Made by a program: the position numbers and the translations under genes
From: DASVDK01 sp036381125 [NCBI: Thermodesulfobacteriota bacterium]
Lineage (GTDB): Bacteria > DASVDK01
Assembly: GCA_036381125.1 (NCBI GenBank)
Contig: DASVDK010000120.1
Span: 1-27,808, forward strand
Reading direction: 5' to 3'
Length of the DNA: 27,808 bases
The notes under the pieces: generated by a model
Databases searched by the model: none
What the model was told of the DNA's origin: nothing
What the model saw: only the letters and a program-made list of their open reading frames with translations
Shown here: one piece after another, positions 1 to 7,889 of the stretch
Position numbering within the stretch: the stretch's first letter is position 1
Layout of the letters: the number at the start of each line of letters is the position of its first letter

Positions 1-380
1 CGCTCTGCGCCGCCGATCGGCGGCGCGACGATCGGCCCTCGCGCTTCCGCGGCTTCGAGGCGATCGAGTCCCTGACCTATCGCAGCACGACCAACGTGGA
101 CACCGTCTGCCACTGGTGCCCGTGCAACTGCAAGCGGACCTTCATCGACGTCCGGCTCGCGGAGGGCAAGGGGCGGCCCTGGAGCAAGCTGCCGCTGGCG
201 GAAGGCTGGGAGCGCGTCATCAGCGGCAACTCCTGCCCCAAGGGGCTCGTCGAGGACGTGAACGAGATGCGGGTGGTGAAGGGCAAGCTCGAGGAGGTCA
301 AGCGTGCCTATCCGAACCTGGCCGAGGTGGTTCGCAAGGAGGGCTTCCGCCGACCGACCGGCCCCGTCCAGTCGGGCTAG
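1..380 (+). CDS. CoA-enzyme activase-like protein, Cys-rich linker region (5' partial)
   Basis: The reading frame is open from the left edge, so this is the C-terminal end of a larger protein. Visible features are a cysteine cluster C-x2-C-x-C-x-C (bases about 108-131) and, further on, GNSCPKGL followed by a segment containing YPNLAEVV. In large 2-hydroxyacyl-CoA dehydratase activase-type proteins (BcrAD/BadFG ATPase domains followed by DUF2229), a Cys cluster of this kind lies just before the DUF2229 domain. That domain is exactly what follows here, but in another frame. Family knowledge suggests an ATP-dependent electron-transfer activator with an iron-sulfur cluster; the ATPase part is outside the window. 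The frame ends at a TAG (378-380) right where the next domain begins. This is either a frameshift or a true split gene. Confidence 0.72.
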   Translation, partial: LCAADRRRDDRPSRFRGFEAIESLTYRSTTNVDTVCHWCPCNCKRTFIDVRLAEGKGRPWSKLPLAEGWERVISGNSCPKGLVEDVNEMRVVKGKLEEVKRAYPNLAEVVRKEGFRRPTGPVQSG

Positions 381-1533
381 TCTCCGGGTCGGGATCCCGA
401 AGGTCCTCAACGTCTGGTCGACCCACCAGTTCTGGGTCGGCTTCCTCACGGCGCTCGGGATCGCCCCGGGCGCCATCGTCTTCTCCTCGGACACCTCCGA
501 GGAGCAGGGCCGGCAGTTCGGCAAGGGCCGCGGCACCGTCGACTGCTGCTACCCGGTCAAGTGCGTCTCGGGCCACTACGGGGAGCTCCTCTTCGGGCAG
601 CGGAAGAAGATCGACATCCTGCTGTCGCCCATGATCTACTCCCTTCCCTCGTTCCTCGGCCCGCACGTGGTCCAGACCCTCTCCTGCCCCAGGGTCATGG
701 CCGCGCCCGAGAACATCAAGGCCGGCTTCACCAAGGAGCGCGACCTCTTCGCCGAGCTAGGCGTCCGGCACGTGGCGCCGCTCGTCTCCCTGGGGGAGCC
801 CGCGCTCGTCCCGAAGGAGCTCTACGGCGCGTTCCAGGACGTGCTGCCCGGCCTGACGCTCGAGGAGACGACGCGGGCGGTCGAGGCGGGCTACCGGACC
901 CTCGAGGCGTTCAACGACCGGCTCCGCAGGACGGCGCGAGAGGTCCTCGAGTGGTGCGCGCGCGAGGAGCGTCCGTGCCTCCTGATCCTGGCCCGGCCCT
1001 ATCACATGGACCCCGGCATCGGGCACGAGATCGAGGTGGACCTGCAGGCCTTCGGCTACCCGGTCCTCTGGGCGCAGTACCTGCCGATCGACGCCGACCT
1101 CGTGCAGTGGGCCTTCGGCCCGGACGTCGCCGCGGGCGACGTCCGGTCGCCCTTCAGCATCGCCGACGTGTGGCCCTCTTCCTACAGCTCCAACACGAAC
1201 GAGATCCTCTGGGGGGCGAAGGTCGCCGCACGCATCCCCTGGATCGCCTGCGTGATCCGGCTCGCGAGCTACGAGTGCGGCATGGACCAGCCGACCTACA
1301 CGCCGGTCCAGCAGATCGTCGAGCGCTCCGGCACCCTCTTCTTCTCCTTCCAGGAACTCGACTCGACCAAGCCGGCCGGCTCGGTGAAGATCCGGGTGGA
1401 GACGATCGCCCACTACCTCGAGCGGTACGGGCGCGAGATCATCGAGAAGAAGAAGGCCGTGATGCCGGCCGGGTGTCCGCTGCTCCCGGCCGGGACCGGC
1501 GCGGCGGCGAGCCCCGTCGCCGCCCGGGCGTGA
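304..1533 (+). CDS. DUF2229 / 2-hydroxyacyl-CoA dehydratase-like activase C-terminal protein
   Basis: A 409-residue protein whose recognisable homology begins near residue 28 (RVGIPKVLNVWSTHQFW), the usual start of DUF2229. It continues through a 2-hydroxyglutaryl-CoA dehydratase D-like region (LILARPYHMDPGIGHEI; ECGMDQPTY; DSTKPAGSVKIRVETI). These segments normally sit in one polypeptide behind the ATPase and Cys-rich domains encoded upstream. The GTG start at 304 has an AGGAGGT five bases upstream, so independent translation overlapping the upstream gene by 77 bp is possible. However, the first 27 residues resemble nothing familiar and are the out-of-frame shadow of the upstream gene, so a +1 frameshift near 380 is equally plausible. 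Probable role: part of an activator or reductase system for CoA-ester dehydration or reduction. Substrate unknown. Confidence 0.75.
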   Translation: MPIRTWPRWFARRASADRPAPSSRASLRVGIPKVLNVWSTHQFWVGFLTALGIAPGAIVFSSDTSEEQGRQFGKGRGTVDCCYPVKCVSGHYGELLFGQRKKIDILLSPMIYSLPSFLGPHVVQTLSCPRVMAAPENIKAGFTKERDLFAELGVRHVAPLVSLGEPALVPKELYGAFQDVLPGLTLEETTRAVEAGYRTLEAFNDRLRRTAREVLEWCAREERPCLLILARPYHMDPGIGHEIEVDLQAFGYPVLWAQYLPIDADLVQWAFGPDVAAGDVRSPFSIADVWPSSYSSNTNEILWGAKVAARIPWIACVIRLASYECGMDQPTYTPVQQIVERSGTLFFSFQELDSTKPAGSVKIRVETIAHYLERYGREIIEKKKAVMPAGCPLLPAGTGAAASPVAARA

Positions 1534-1536
1534 GCC

Positions 1537-1592
1537 GCGGGGTCGGGCCTCGACGTCGTCCGGGCCGAGACGGCGCAAAGGCCCGACCCCGC
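1537..1592. terminator. Long hairpin between convergent genes; REP-like palindrome
   Basis: Perfect 14-bp inverted repeat: GCGGGGTCGGGCCT at 1537-1550 and its reverse complement at 1579-1592, with a 28-base loop. It fills the 72-bp gap between the convergent activase and YHS genes, so a bidirectional transcription end is plausible, although there is no T-run. The left arm plus the next base recurs exactly at 19336-19350 inside another palindromic repeat cluster, which suggests a dispersed REP-type element rather than a dedicated terminator. Confidence 0.55.
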
Positions 1593-1605
1593 ATCCGGAG
1601 GCGGC

Positions 1606-1761
1606 CTACGAGCGGATGGCGTACCGCTGCGGGTCCTCCTCGAACCTCCGCTTGCAGTCCTCGGAGCAGAAGACGTAGGTCCTGCCCTGGTAGGTGCTCT
1701 CGATCTGCGCCGACCCGTCGTCGACCTGCACGCCGCAGACCGGGTCCCTGAACATTGCCAT
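1606..1761 (-). CDS. Small YHS-domain protein
   Basis: A 51-residue protein consisting of one YHS domain: DPVCG near the start (residues 6-10), a central YQGRTYVFCSEDCKRRF and a closing DPQRY. The cysteines of DPVCG and of FCSEDC are the pattern expected of this metal-binding domain, found in heavy-metal ATPases and as small standalone proteins. The ATG at 1761 is chosen because AAAGGAG lies about eight bases upstream; a second ATG two codons later is less well placed. It stands alone, convergent with the activase gene and divergent from iadA. Likely a cytosolic metal-binding (copper or other soft metal) small protein; its partner is not evident here. Confidence 0.85.
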   Translation of the reverse strand: MAMFRDPVCGVQVDDGSAQIESTYQGRTYVFCSEDCKRRFEEDPQRYAIRS

Positions 1762-1837
1762 GCTCGGTCTCCTTTCGCCTGCACGGGTACGGAGGCCCGC
1801 AGGCGCCGCAAGGGCCGGGCCCGTCCGGCGTCGAGGC

Positions 1838-1864
1838 TTGCCGCAGGACGGATGTCGGTAAGAT
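1838..1864 (+). promoter_or_regulatory. Weak candidate sigma70 promoter for iadA
   Basis: TTGCCG (1838-1843) and TAAGAT (1859-1864) each match four of six consensus bases, but the spacing is 15, shorter than ideal. It lies 28 bases before the iadA ATG in the YHS/iadA divergent gap. Tentative. Confidence 0.25.
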
Positions 1865-1891
1865 GCGAGCATCGGCCGCACGGGAGGGAGC

Positions 1892-3019
1892 ATGCTCACG
1901 CTACTGCGCGTCAAGGAGGTGCACACACCGGATCCGTCGGGGCACCGCGAGGTCTTCGTCGCCAACGGCCGCATCGTCGCCCTGGGGGACGACCTGCCGG
2001 TGCCGCCCGGCCTGCCGGTCGAGGTCGTCGAGCTGGCAGGCGGCATCGCCGTCCCCGGCTTCATCGATCAGCACGTGCACGTCACCGGCGGCGGCGGCGA
2101 GGGCGGCTTCTCGACCCGCTGCCCGGCGCTCACGGCGAAGGAGATCGTCGCGGTCGGCATCACCACCGTCGTCGGCGTGCTCGGCACCGACAGCGTCAGC
2201 CGCTCCCCCGCCGACCTCCTCGCCAGGACGCGCGGCCTCAGGGAAGAGGGGATCAGCGCCTACATGTACACCGGCGCCTACCGGATCCCCCCGCCGACCC
2301 TGACGGGCGACGTGCAGCGGGACCTCGCCTGGATCCCGGAGGTCATCGGGGTCGGGGAGATCGCCATCTCCGACCACCGCTCGGCGCAGCCGACCGACGC
2401 CGAGATCGCGCGCCTCGTGAGCGAGGCCCGCATCGGCGGCATGCTGGCCCGCAAGCGCGGCATCTGCCACTTCCACGTCGGGTCCGGCAGGAGGGGTCTC
2501 GCGCCGCTCCGGACGCTCCTCCGCGAGACGGAGATCCCGCCCGACCAGGTCATCCCGACGCACGTCAACCGCCACCGCCGGCTCCTCGAGGAGGCGGCCG
2601 CCTACGCGCTCGAGTTCGGCGCCTCGGTCGACGTCACGGCGTTCGACTTTCCGGATCGCAACGCCGTCGGCGCCGTCGACGCGGTCCACTACCTCGTCGA
2701 CGCGGGCGTTCCGGTTGCCCGGATCACCATGAGCTCGGACTGCAACGGCAGCCTCCCCGAGTTCGACGACGCGGGCAGGCTCGTCGGCATGCGGATGGCG
2801 ACGAACCGGGCGCTGCTCGCCGACTGGCAGGGCCTCGTGCGGGCGGGGCGCCTCGGCTTCGCCGACGCGCTCTCGTTGATCACGCGCAACGTGGCGCAGG
2901 TCCTGGGTCTCGCCGAGACGAAGGGCCGGCTCGCCCCCGGGTGGGACGGCGACATCACCGTGCTCGGCCCCGACCTCGCGCCGGCGGCGGTGTTCGTCGG
3001 CGGACGGCGGCTCCTCTAG
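1892..3019 (+). CDS. iadA: Isoaspartyl dipeptidase (beta-aspartyl-peptidase), amidohydrolase family
   Basis: A 375-residue cytosolic metallohydrolase close to the usual IadA length (about 390). It hydrolyses beta-aspartyl (isoaspartyl) dipeptides from damaged proteins or dietary peptides. Visible metal and catalytic positions: HVH (61-63), the conserved strand GEIAISDHRS (155-164), H195 in FHVG, H224 in PTHVNR and D283 in SSDCNGS. The position that in E. coli IadA is the carbamylated bridging lysine appears to be Glu156, a change known in other amidohydrolases. The ATG at 1892 is preceded by GGGAGGGAGC. The gene converges on a peptide ABC importer operon 40 bp away, so uptake and hydrolysis of unusual peptides could be linked. 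That link is inference. Confidence 0.9.
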   Translation: MLTLLRVKEVHTPDPSGHREVFVANGRIVALGDDLPVPPGLPVEVVELAGGIAVPGFIDQHVHVTGGGGEGGFSTRCPALTAKEIVAVGITTVVGVLGTDSVSRSPADLLARTRGLREEGISAYMYTGAYRIPPPTLTGDVQRDLAWIPEVIGVGEIAISDHRSAQPTDAEIARLVSEARIGGMLARKRGICHFHVGSGRRGLAPLRTLLRETEIPPDQVIPTHVNRHRRLLEEAAAYALEFGASVDVTAFDFPDRNAVGAVDAVHYLVDAGVPVARITMSSDCNGSLPEFDDAGRLVGMRMATNRALLADWQGLVRAGRLGFADALSLITRNVAQVLGLAETKGRLAPGWDGDITVLGPDLAPAAVFVGGRRLL

Positions 3020-3059
3020 AGCGGCTCCCCACGGGGGGCGAGGCGCGCGGGACGGCCGG

Positions 3060-3929
3060 TCAGCGCGCCTTCAGGCGCGGGTCGAGCTCGTCACGCAGCC
3101 AGTCGGCGATCACGTTGAGGCTGAACACGATCCCCATCAGGACGCCGGCCGGGAAGACGATGAGCCACCACATGCCGGCGTAGACGAAGTCCTTGCCCTG
3201 GGCGATCATCATGCCGAGGGACGGTTGCGTGATCGGCACGCCGACGCCGAGGAAGCTCAGCGTCGCCTCGAGCGTGACGGCCACGCCGAAGTCGACGGCG
3301 GCGATGACGAGGAGCGGCGCCACGGCGTTCGGGAGGATGTGCCGCAGGATCAGGCGCGGCGCGCCGGATCCCGCCGCCCGCGCCGCGGTGACGTAGTCCT
3401 CCTCCTTGACCGCGAGCACCCGGCCCCGCATCGTCCGCGCGTACTGGACCCATCCCGCCACGACGATCGCCAGGATGACCAGCAGGAGGCTGTTGTACCT
3501 GAAGATCCCGAGCAGCAGCATGGCGATGAGCGTGGTCGAGAAGGAGAGGAGCGAATCGGCCAGGCGCATGGTGACGCTGTCGAGCCAGCCGCCGTAGAAG
3601 CCGGCGAGGAGCCCGACGGCGCCGCCGACGACCCCGGCGATCAGGACCACGCTCGTCCCCACGAGGAACGAGACGCGGCTGCCGTAGAGGATCGTGCTCA
3701 GGATGTCCCGCCCCTGGACGTCGGTGCCGAGCAGAAAGGGCGTCTTGCCGCCCTCCATCCAGACGGGAGGGAGCAGCGAGTCGCCGAGGCTGAGCGACAT
3801 CAGGCGATACGGGTCCTGCGGCGCGACGAGCGGCGCGAAGACGGCGCCGAGCACCATGATCAGCAGGAAGCCCACGGCCGCGACCACGAGCGGCCGGCCG
3901 AGGACGCGCCTGACGATGGGGTCAGCCAT
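3060..3929 (-). CDS. Peptide-type ABC transporter permease, DppC/OppC family
   Basis: A 289-residue inner-membrane permease. It has the OppC-type N-terminal segment with a first membrane helix (residues about 14-36), a periplasmic stretch ending in LLGTDVQGRDILS, and a BPD_transp_1 domain with the cytoplasmic EAA loop (EEDYVTAARAAGSGAPRLILRHILPN region) that docks the ATPase. It forms the heterodimeric pore with the DppB-like permease encoded immediately upstream, which it overlaps by 8 bp. It is the last gene of the operon; no DppD/DppF ATPase genes follow, and transcription runs into the convergent iadA. Substrate class (di/oligopeptide, glutathione, nickel or opine-like) cannot be set by the permease alone. 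Confidence 0.92.
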   Translation of the reverse strand: MADPIVRRVLGRPLVVAAVGFLLIMVLGAVFAPLVAPQDPYRLMSLSLGDSLLPPVWMEGGKTPFLLGTDVQGRDILSTILYGSRVSFLVGTSVVLIAGVVGGAVGLLAGFYGGWLDSVTMRLADSLLSFSTTLIAMLLLGIFRYNSLLLVILAIVVAGWVQYARTMRGRVLAVKEEDYVTAARAAGSGAPRLILRHILPNAVAPLLVIAAVDFGVAVTLEATLSFLGVGVPITQPSLGMMIAQGKDFVYAGMWWLIVFPAGVLMGIVFSLNVIADWLRDELDPRLKAR

Positions 3930-4893
3930 AGCGGATCCTCGGGTCGAGGAGCGCGTAGGCGACGTCCACGAGCAGGTTGAGCCCCACGATGATCAGGGCG
4001 ACGGTCATGATGTAGGCGGCGACGACCGGGAAGTCGCTCTCGAAGATCGACGCGAGGAGCAGGCTCCCCGCGCCGGGCCACTGGAAGATGCTCTCGGTGA
4101 CGATCGAGAACCCGATGAGCTGGCCGAGCTGCAGCCCGATGATCGTGACCACCGGGATGAACACGTTGCGCAGCACGTGCCTGAAGAGGACGACCGGCGG
4201 CTTCACGCCCTTCGCCCGGGCGGTGCGGACGTAGTCGGCCTGGAGCGCCTCGATCACGCCCCCCCGTGTGAGCCTGAAGAGGACGGCGAGCTGGAACATG
4301 CCGAGCGTGAACGCCGGCAGGACGAGATGCGAGAGGCCGCTCGCGGTGAGGAGGCCGGTCCGCCAGGCGCCTCCGAGGATCGGCACGGTCTCCCCGCGGC
4401 CGAACGGCGGCAGCCATCCCAACCAGACGACGAAGACCAGGATCAGGCCGATCCCGACGATGAACGTCGGCAGCGAGATGCCGACCAGCGATCCGGTCTG
4501 GGTGATCCTGCTGAACCACGACCGCGGGTAGGCCGCCGAGAGCGCGCCGAGCACGACCCCGAACGCCACCGCGATCAGCTCGGCCGCGAAGGCCAGCTCG
4601 ATGCTGGCCGGCAGGCGCTCGAGGATGAGGCCGAGCACCGGCACGCGGGCGACGTAGGACAGCCCGAGGTTGCCCCGCAGGGCGTTGCCGATGAAGCGCG
4701 CGTACTGGACGTAGAACGGCCGGTCGAGGCCGAGCACCCGGCGAAGCTCCTCCCGCTCCGCCTGGGTCGCGTACTGGCCGGCCATCGTGGCGACCGGGTC
4801 GCCGAGGTACTGGAAGATCGCGAAGCTGATGAACGACACGATGCCGAGGACCACGAGGCCCTGCAGCAGCCGCTTCGTCACGTATCCGCTCAT
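3922..4893 (-). CDS. Peptide-type ABC transporter permease, DppB/OppB family
   Basis: A 323-residue inner-membrane permease starting MSGYVTKRLLQGLVVLGIVSFISFAIFQ, the typical DppB first helix. It has the characteristic long N-terminal periplasmic region with GLDRPFYVQYARFIGNALRGNLG, then the six-helix transport domain with EAA loop (LQADYVRTARAKGVKPPVVLFRHVLRN region) and the usual C-terminal DPRIRYG. Its stop overlaps the start of the DppC-like gene, so the two subunits are translationally coupled. It follows the binding-protein gene after a 91-bp spacer holding a 36-bp palindrome. The ATG at 4893 is the natural family start, though no strong Shine-Dalgarno precedes it. Confidence 0.92.
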   Translation of the reverse strand: MSGYVTKRLLQGLVVLGIVSFISFAIFQYLGDPVATMAGQYATQAEREELRRVLGLDRPFYVQYARFIGNALRGNLGLSYVARVPVLGLILERLPASIELAFAAELIAVAFGVVLGALSAAYPRSWFSRITQTGSLVGISLPTFIVGIGLILVFVVWLGWLPPFGRGETVPILGGAWRTGLLTASGLSHLVLPAFTLGMFQLAVLFRLTRGGVIEALQADYVRTARAKGVKPPVVLFRHVLRNVFIPVVTIIGLQLGQLIGFSIVTESIFQWPGAGSLLLASIFESDFPVVAAYIMTVALIIVGLNLLVDVAYALLDPRIRYG

Positions 4894-4935
4894 CTCGAAG
4901 ACCTGTCGGGCGTCGCGGACTCGAACGGTACGCGG

Positions 4936-4971
4936 GCGGGCCGGACGCGGGGCGCCCCGCGTCCGGCCCGC
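4936..4971. promoter_or_regulatory. 36-bp perfect palindrome in the binding-protein/permease spacer
   Basis: The left half GCGGGCCGGACGCGGGGC is mirrored exactly to give an uninterrupted 36-bp palindrome, able to form a stem of about 16 bp with a GCGC loop. It lies just after the stop of the binding-protein gene on the transcribed strand, 14 bases from that stop, and before the permeases. No T-run follows. By analogy with mal/his-type importers, it could stop part of the transcription or protect the 3' end of the upstream message, giving more binding protein than permease. Confidence 0.6.
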
Positions 4972-4984
4972 GCGGAGGGACCGG

Positions 4985-6538
4985 TCAGGACCCGGACCGG
5001 GCGATGTCCTTGAACACGATCCAGGTGTCCGAGCGGGGCGTGAAGCGGATGCCCCGGTCCTTGCGGATCGCGTAGTCGTCCGACTGGTAGTGGAGCGGGA
5101 TCACCGCCACCTGCTCCATCGTCGCCTCGTTGAGGCGCCTGAGCGCCTCGGCCCGCTTCTCCGGGTCGATGGTCTTCTCGGCCGCCGCGAACAGCTCGTC
5201 GAGCCCGGGGTTGCCGTAGCCCGCGCCGTTGGTGGCGCCGTAGCCGGCCTTCTCGTCCACCGTATGCAGGAGCTGCCGGAAGCTCCGCCCGAAGTCGTAG
5301 GAGCCGTCGAACCAGCCGATCAGGAAGAAGTCCAGCTCGTGGCGGCTCACCTGCGGGAAGAAGACGCTCTTGGGCTTCGAGTCGACCTTGACCTTGATCC
5401 CGACCCTGGCGAGCTGGGCGGCGACCGTCGCCTGGATCTGGGCGTCCTGCACGTAGCGGTCGTTCGGCCCGGTCAGGGTGATCTCGAAGCCGTTGGGGTA
5501 CCCGGCCTCGGCGAGCAGCCGCTTCGCCTCGTCCGGGTCGTACGGCAGCCGCGTGATCGCCTTGCTGTAGCCGACGGTCGGGGGGTCCGGGATCTGCGCC
5601 GCCGGCGTCGCGCGGCCGAACATGACCTTCTCGATGATCTCCTGCTCGTTGATCGCCATGTACATCGCCTTCCGGACGCGGAGGTCGGCGGTCGGCGTGC
5701 CAGGCTTGTTGCCGAGGCCGAGGAAGATCGCCCGGCGCGCCGGCCGCGAGACCAGCTCGACCTGGGGGTGCTTCGCGAGCGCCGAGCCGAGCGCGACCGG
5801 GACGTCCTGCAGGATGTCGACGGCGCCGCTCGTGATCGCCGCGAGCCGGGTGGACGGCTCCGCGACCGCGCGGAACTCGGCCTGCTTGATCGCGGGCGCG
5901 CCGCCCCAGTACTGCTCGTTGGCCGCGAGCCTGAGGTGCGAGCCCTTGACCCATTCGACGAAGCGATAGGGGCCGGTCCCGATGGGGGTCTGGGCCACCT
6001 CACCCTCCGAGCGCGAGGCCGTCGACTCCTTGTCCATGATGAAGATCATGTGGAGCGTCTGGACGAAGAACGGCACCGAGCCCCGGGTCTTCATGTCGAC
6101 GACCCACGGGTCGTTGCCGACCGGCGTCACCGACGCGACGAGCGCCCCGAAGTTCCTGAACTCCGAGTGCGGGCTCTTGAGGCGCTCCATCGTGAACTGG
6201 ACGTCTTCCCAGGTGAAGTCGTTGCCGTTGTGGAACTTGACGCCCTTTCGCAGCTCGAAGCGCCAGGTCTCCTCGTCGATCCGCTTCCAGGCGGTGGCGA
6301 GGCCCGGCTGGAGTTCGCCCGCGGTGTCCCGCTGGACGAGCCCGTCGAAGATGTTGGTCATGGCCGACATGTTCGAGTCGACGTCGGCCGCCTGCGGGTC
6401 CATGGTGTGGGGCGCGGCGGCGACGCCGACGGCGAGGCGGCTTGCGCCCTGCGCGTGCGCGCGTGGCGCGGCGACGAGGCTTCCGGCCAGAGCCAGAGCC
6501 GAGAGCAGGCCTATCGCGACGTTCGGGATCTGCGTCAT
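4985..6538 (-). CDS. Peptide-type ABC transporter substrate-binding protein (SBP family 5)
   Basis: A 517-residue periplasmic solute-binding protein. The N-terminus MTQIPNVAIGLLSALALAGSL is a Sec signal peptide with a probable AHA cleavage motif near residue 30. Family 5 hallmarks follow: ATAWKRIDEETWRFELRKGVKFHNG, the EDVQFTMERL segment, GTGPYRFVEW, and late VRKAMYMAINEQEII. The ATG at 6538 is chosen because GAGGAGG lies about eight bases upstream; the frame stays open further upstream, but that stretch overlaps the AKR gene and its spacer. First gene of the operon with two permeases. It captures an oligopeptide or related ligand and delivers it to the permeases. ATPase genes are absent here. 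Confidence 0.92.
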   Translation of the reverse strand: MTQIPNVAIGLLSALALAGSLVAAPRAHAQGASRLAVGVAAAPHTMDPQAADVDSNMSAMTNIFDGLVQRDTAGELQPGLATAWKRIDEETWRFELRKGVKFHNGNDFTWEDVQFTMERLKSPHSEFRNFGALVASVTPVGNDPWVVDMKTRGSVPFFVQTLHMIFIMDKESTASRSEGEVAQTPIGTGPYRFVEWVKGSHLRLAANEQYWGGAPAIKQAEFRAVAEPSTRLAAITSGAVDILQDVPVALGSALAKHPQVELVSRPARRAIFLGLGNKPGTPTADLRVRKAMYMAINEQEIIEKVMFGRATPAAQIPDPPTVGYSKAITRLPYDPDEAKRLLAEAGYPNGFEITLTGPNDRYVQDAQIQATVAAQLARVGIKVKVDSKPKSVFFPQVSRHELDFFLIGWFDGSYDFGRSFRQLLHTVDEKAGYGATNGAGYGNPGLDELFAAAEKTIDPEKRAEALRRLNEATMEQVAVIPLHYQSDDYAIRKDRGIRFTPRSDTWIVFKDIARSGS

Positions 6539-6684
6539 GCGTGGCTTCCTCCTCGGCCCCGTATTGTCCCTCGCGCGGCGGGATCGCGCGCCGCCGCCAT
6601 GCCGCCCCGGCGCGAGCGATCGGCCGCCGCCGGAGCAACCCGGCCGCCCGATTCGGCACGAGAAGCCCGAATCGCGATGGCGCA

Positions 6685-6707
6685 GCCGCCCCGCGATGCA
6701 GGGCGGC
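6685..6707 (-). terminator. Candidate stem-loop terminator after the aldo/keto reductase
   Basis: A perfect 7-bp stem (GCCGCCC at 6685-6691 paired with 6701-6707) with a 9-base loop starts five bases after the reductase stop on the minus strand. A second 8-bp stem (6649-6656 with 6667-6674) follows. Neither has a T-run, so termination is uncertain. The rest of the 173-bp gap to the binding-protein ATG holds nothing recognisable beyond that gene's Shine-Dalgarno. Confidence 0.35.
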
Positions 6708-6711
6708 GCGT

Positions 6712-7713
<1,002 letters not shown>

Positions 7714-7855
7714 CGTCGATGTCCTTTCGGTTGTCGCCTGTCTCCACGAGCCGCGGCAGCGCGCGGCCCGCTCCGAGCGCCCGCGCGGTGCAAGACGCAA
7801 GCCGGTCCGCGCGCGGCCGATCGGCGGCCGCTCGCCGGACGGCACGGCCAGTGCC

Positions 7856-7872
7856 CGTTTCGTCCTGAAACG
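7856..7872 (-). terminator. Short stem-loop after the WYL regulator gene
   Basis: A 6-bp perfect stem (CGTTTC, loop of five, GAAACG) starts 17 bases past the regulator stop. A second hairpin with 7-bp GCGGCCG arms lies at 7813-7831. Both lie in the 176-bp gap before the aldo/keto reductase and lack T-runs. They could separate the two transcription units; otherwise the gap shows only the reductase Shine-Dalgarno. Confidence 0.3.
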
Positions 7873-7889
7873 CCGGCGGAGCAGCCCGG

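Noticed and set aside
3020-3059. Possible terminator (CCCCACGGGG) between iadA and the convergent permease
   Set aside because: The stem would have almost no loop and no T-run, so it is too weak to annotate.
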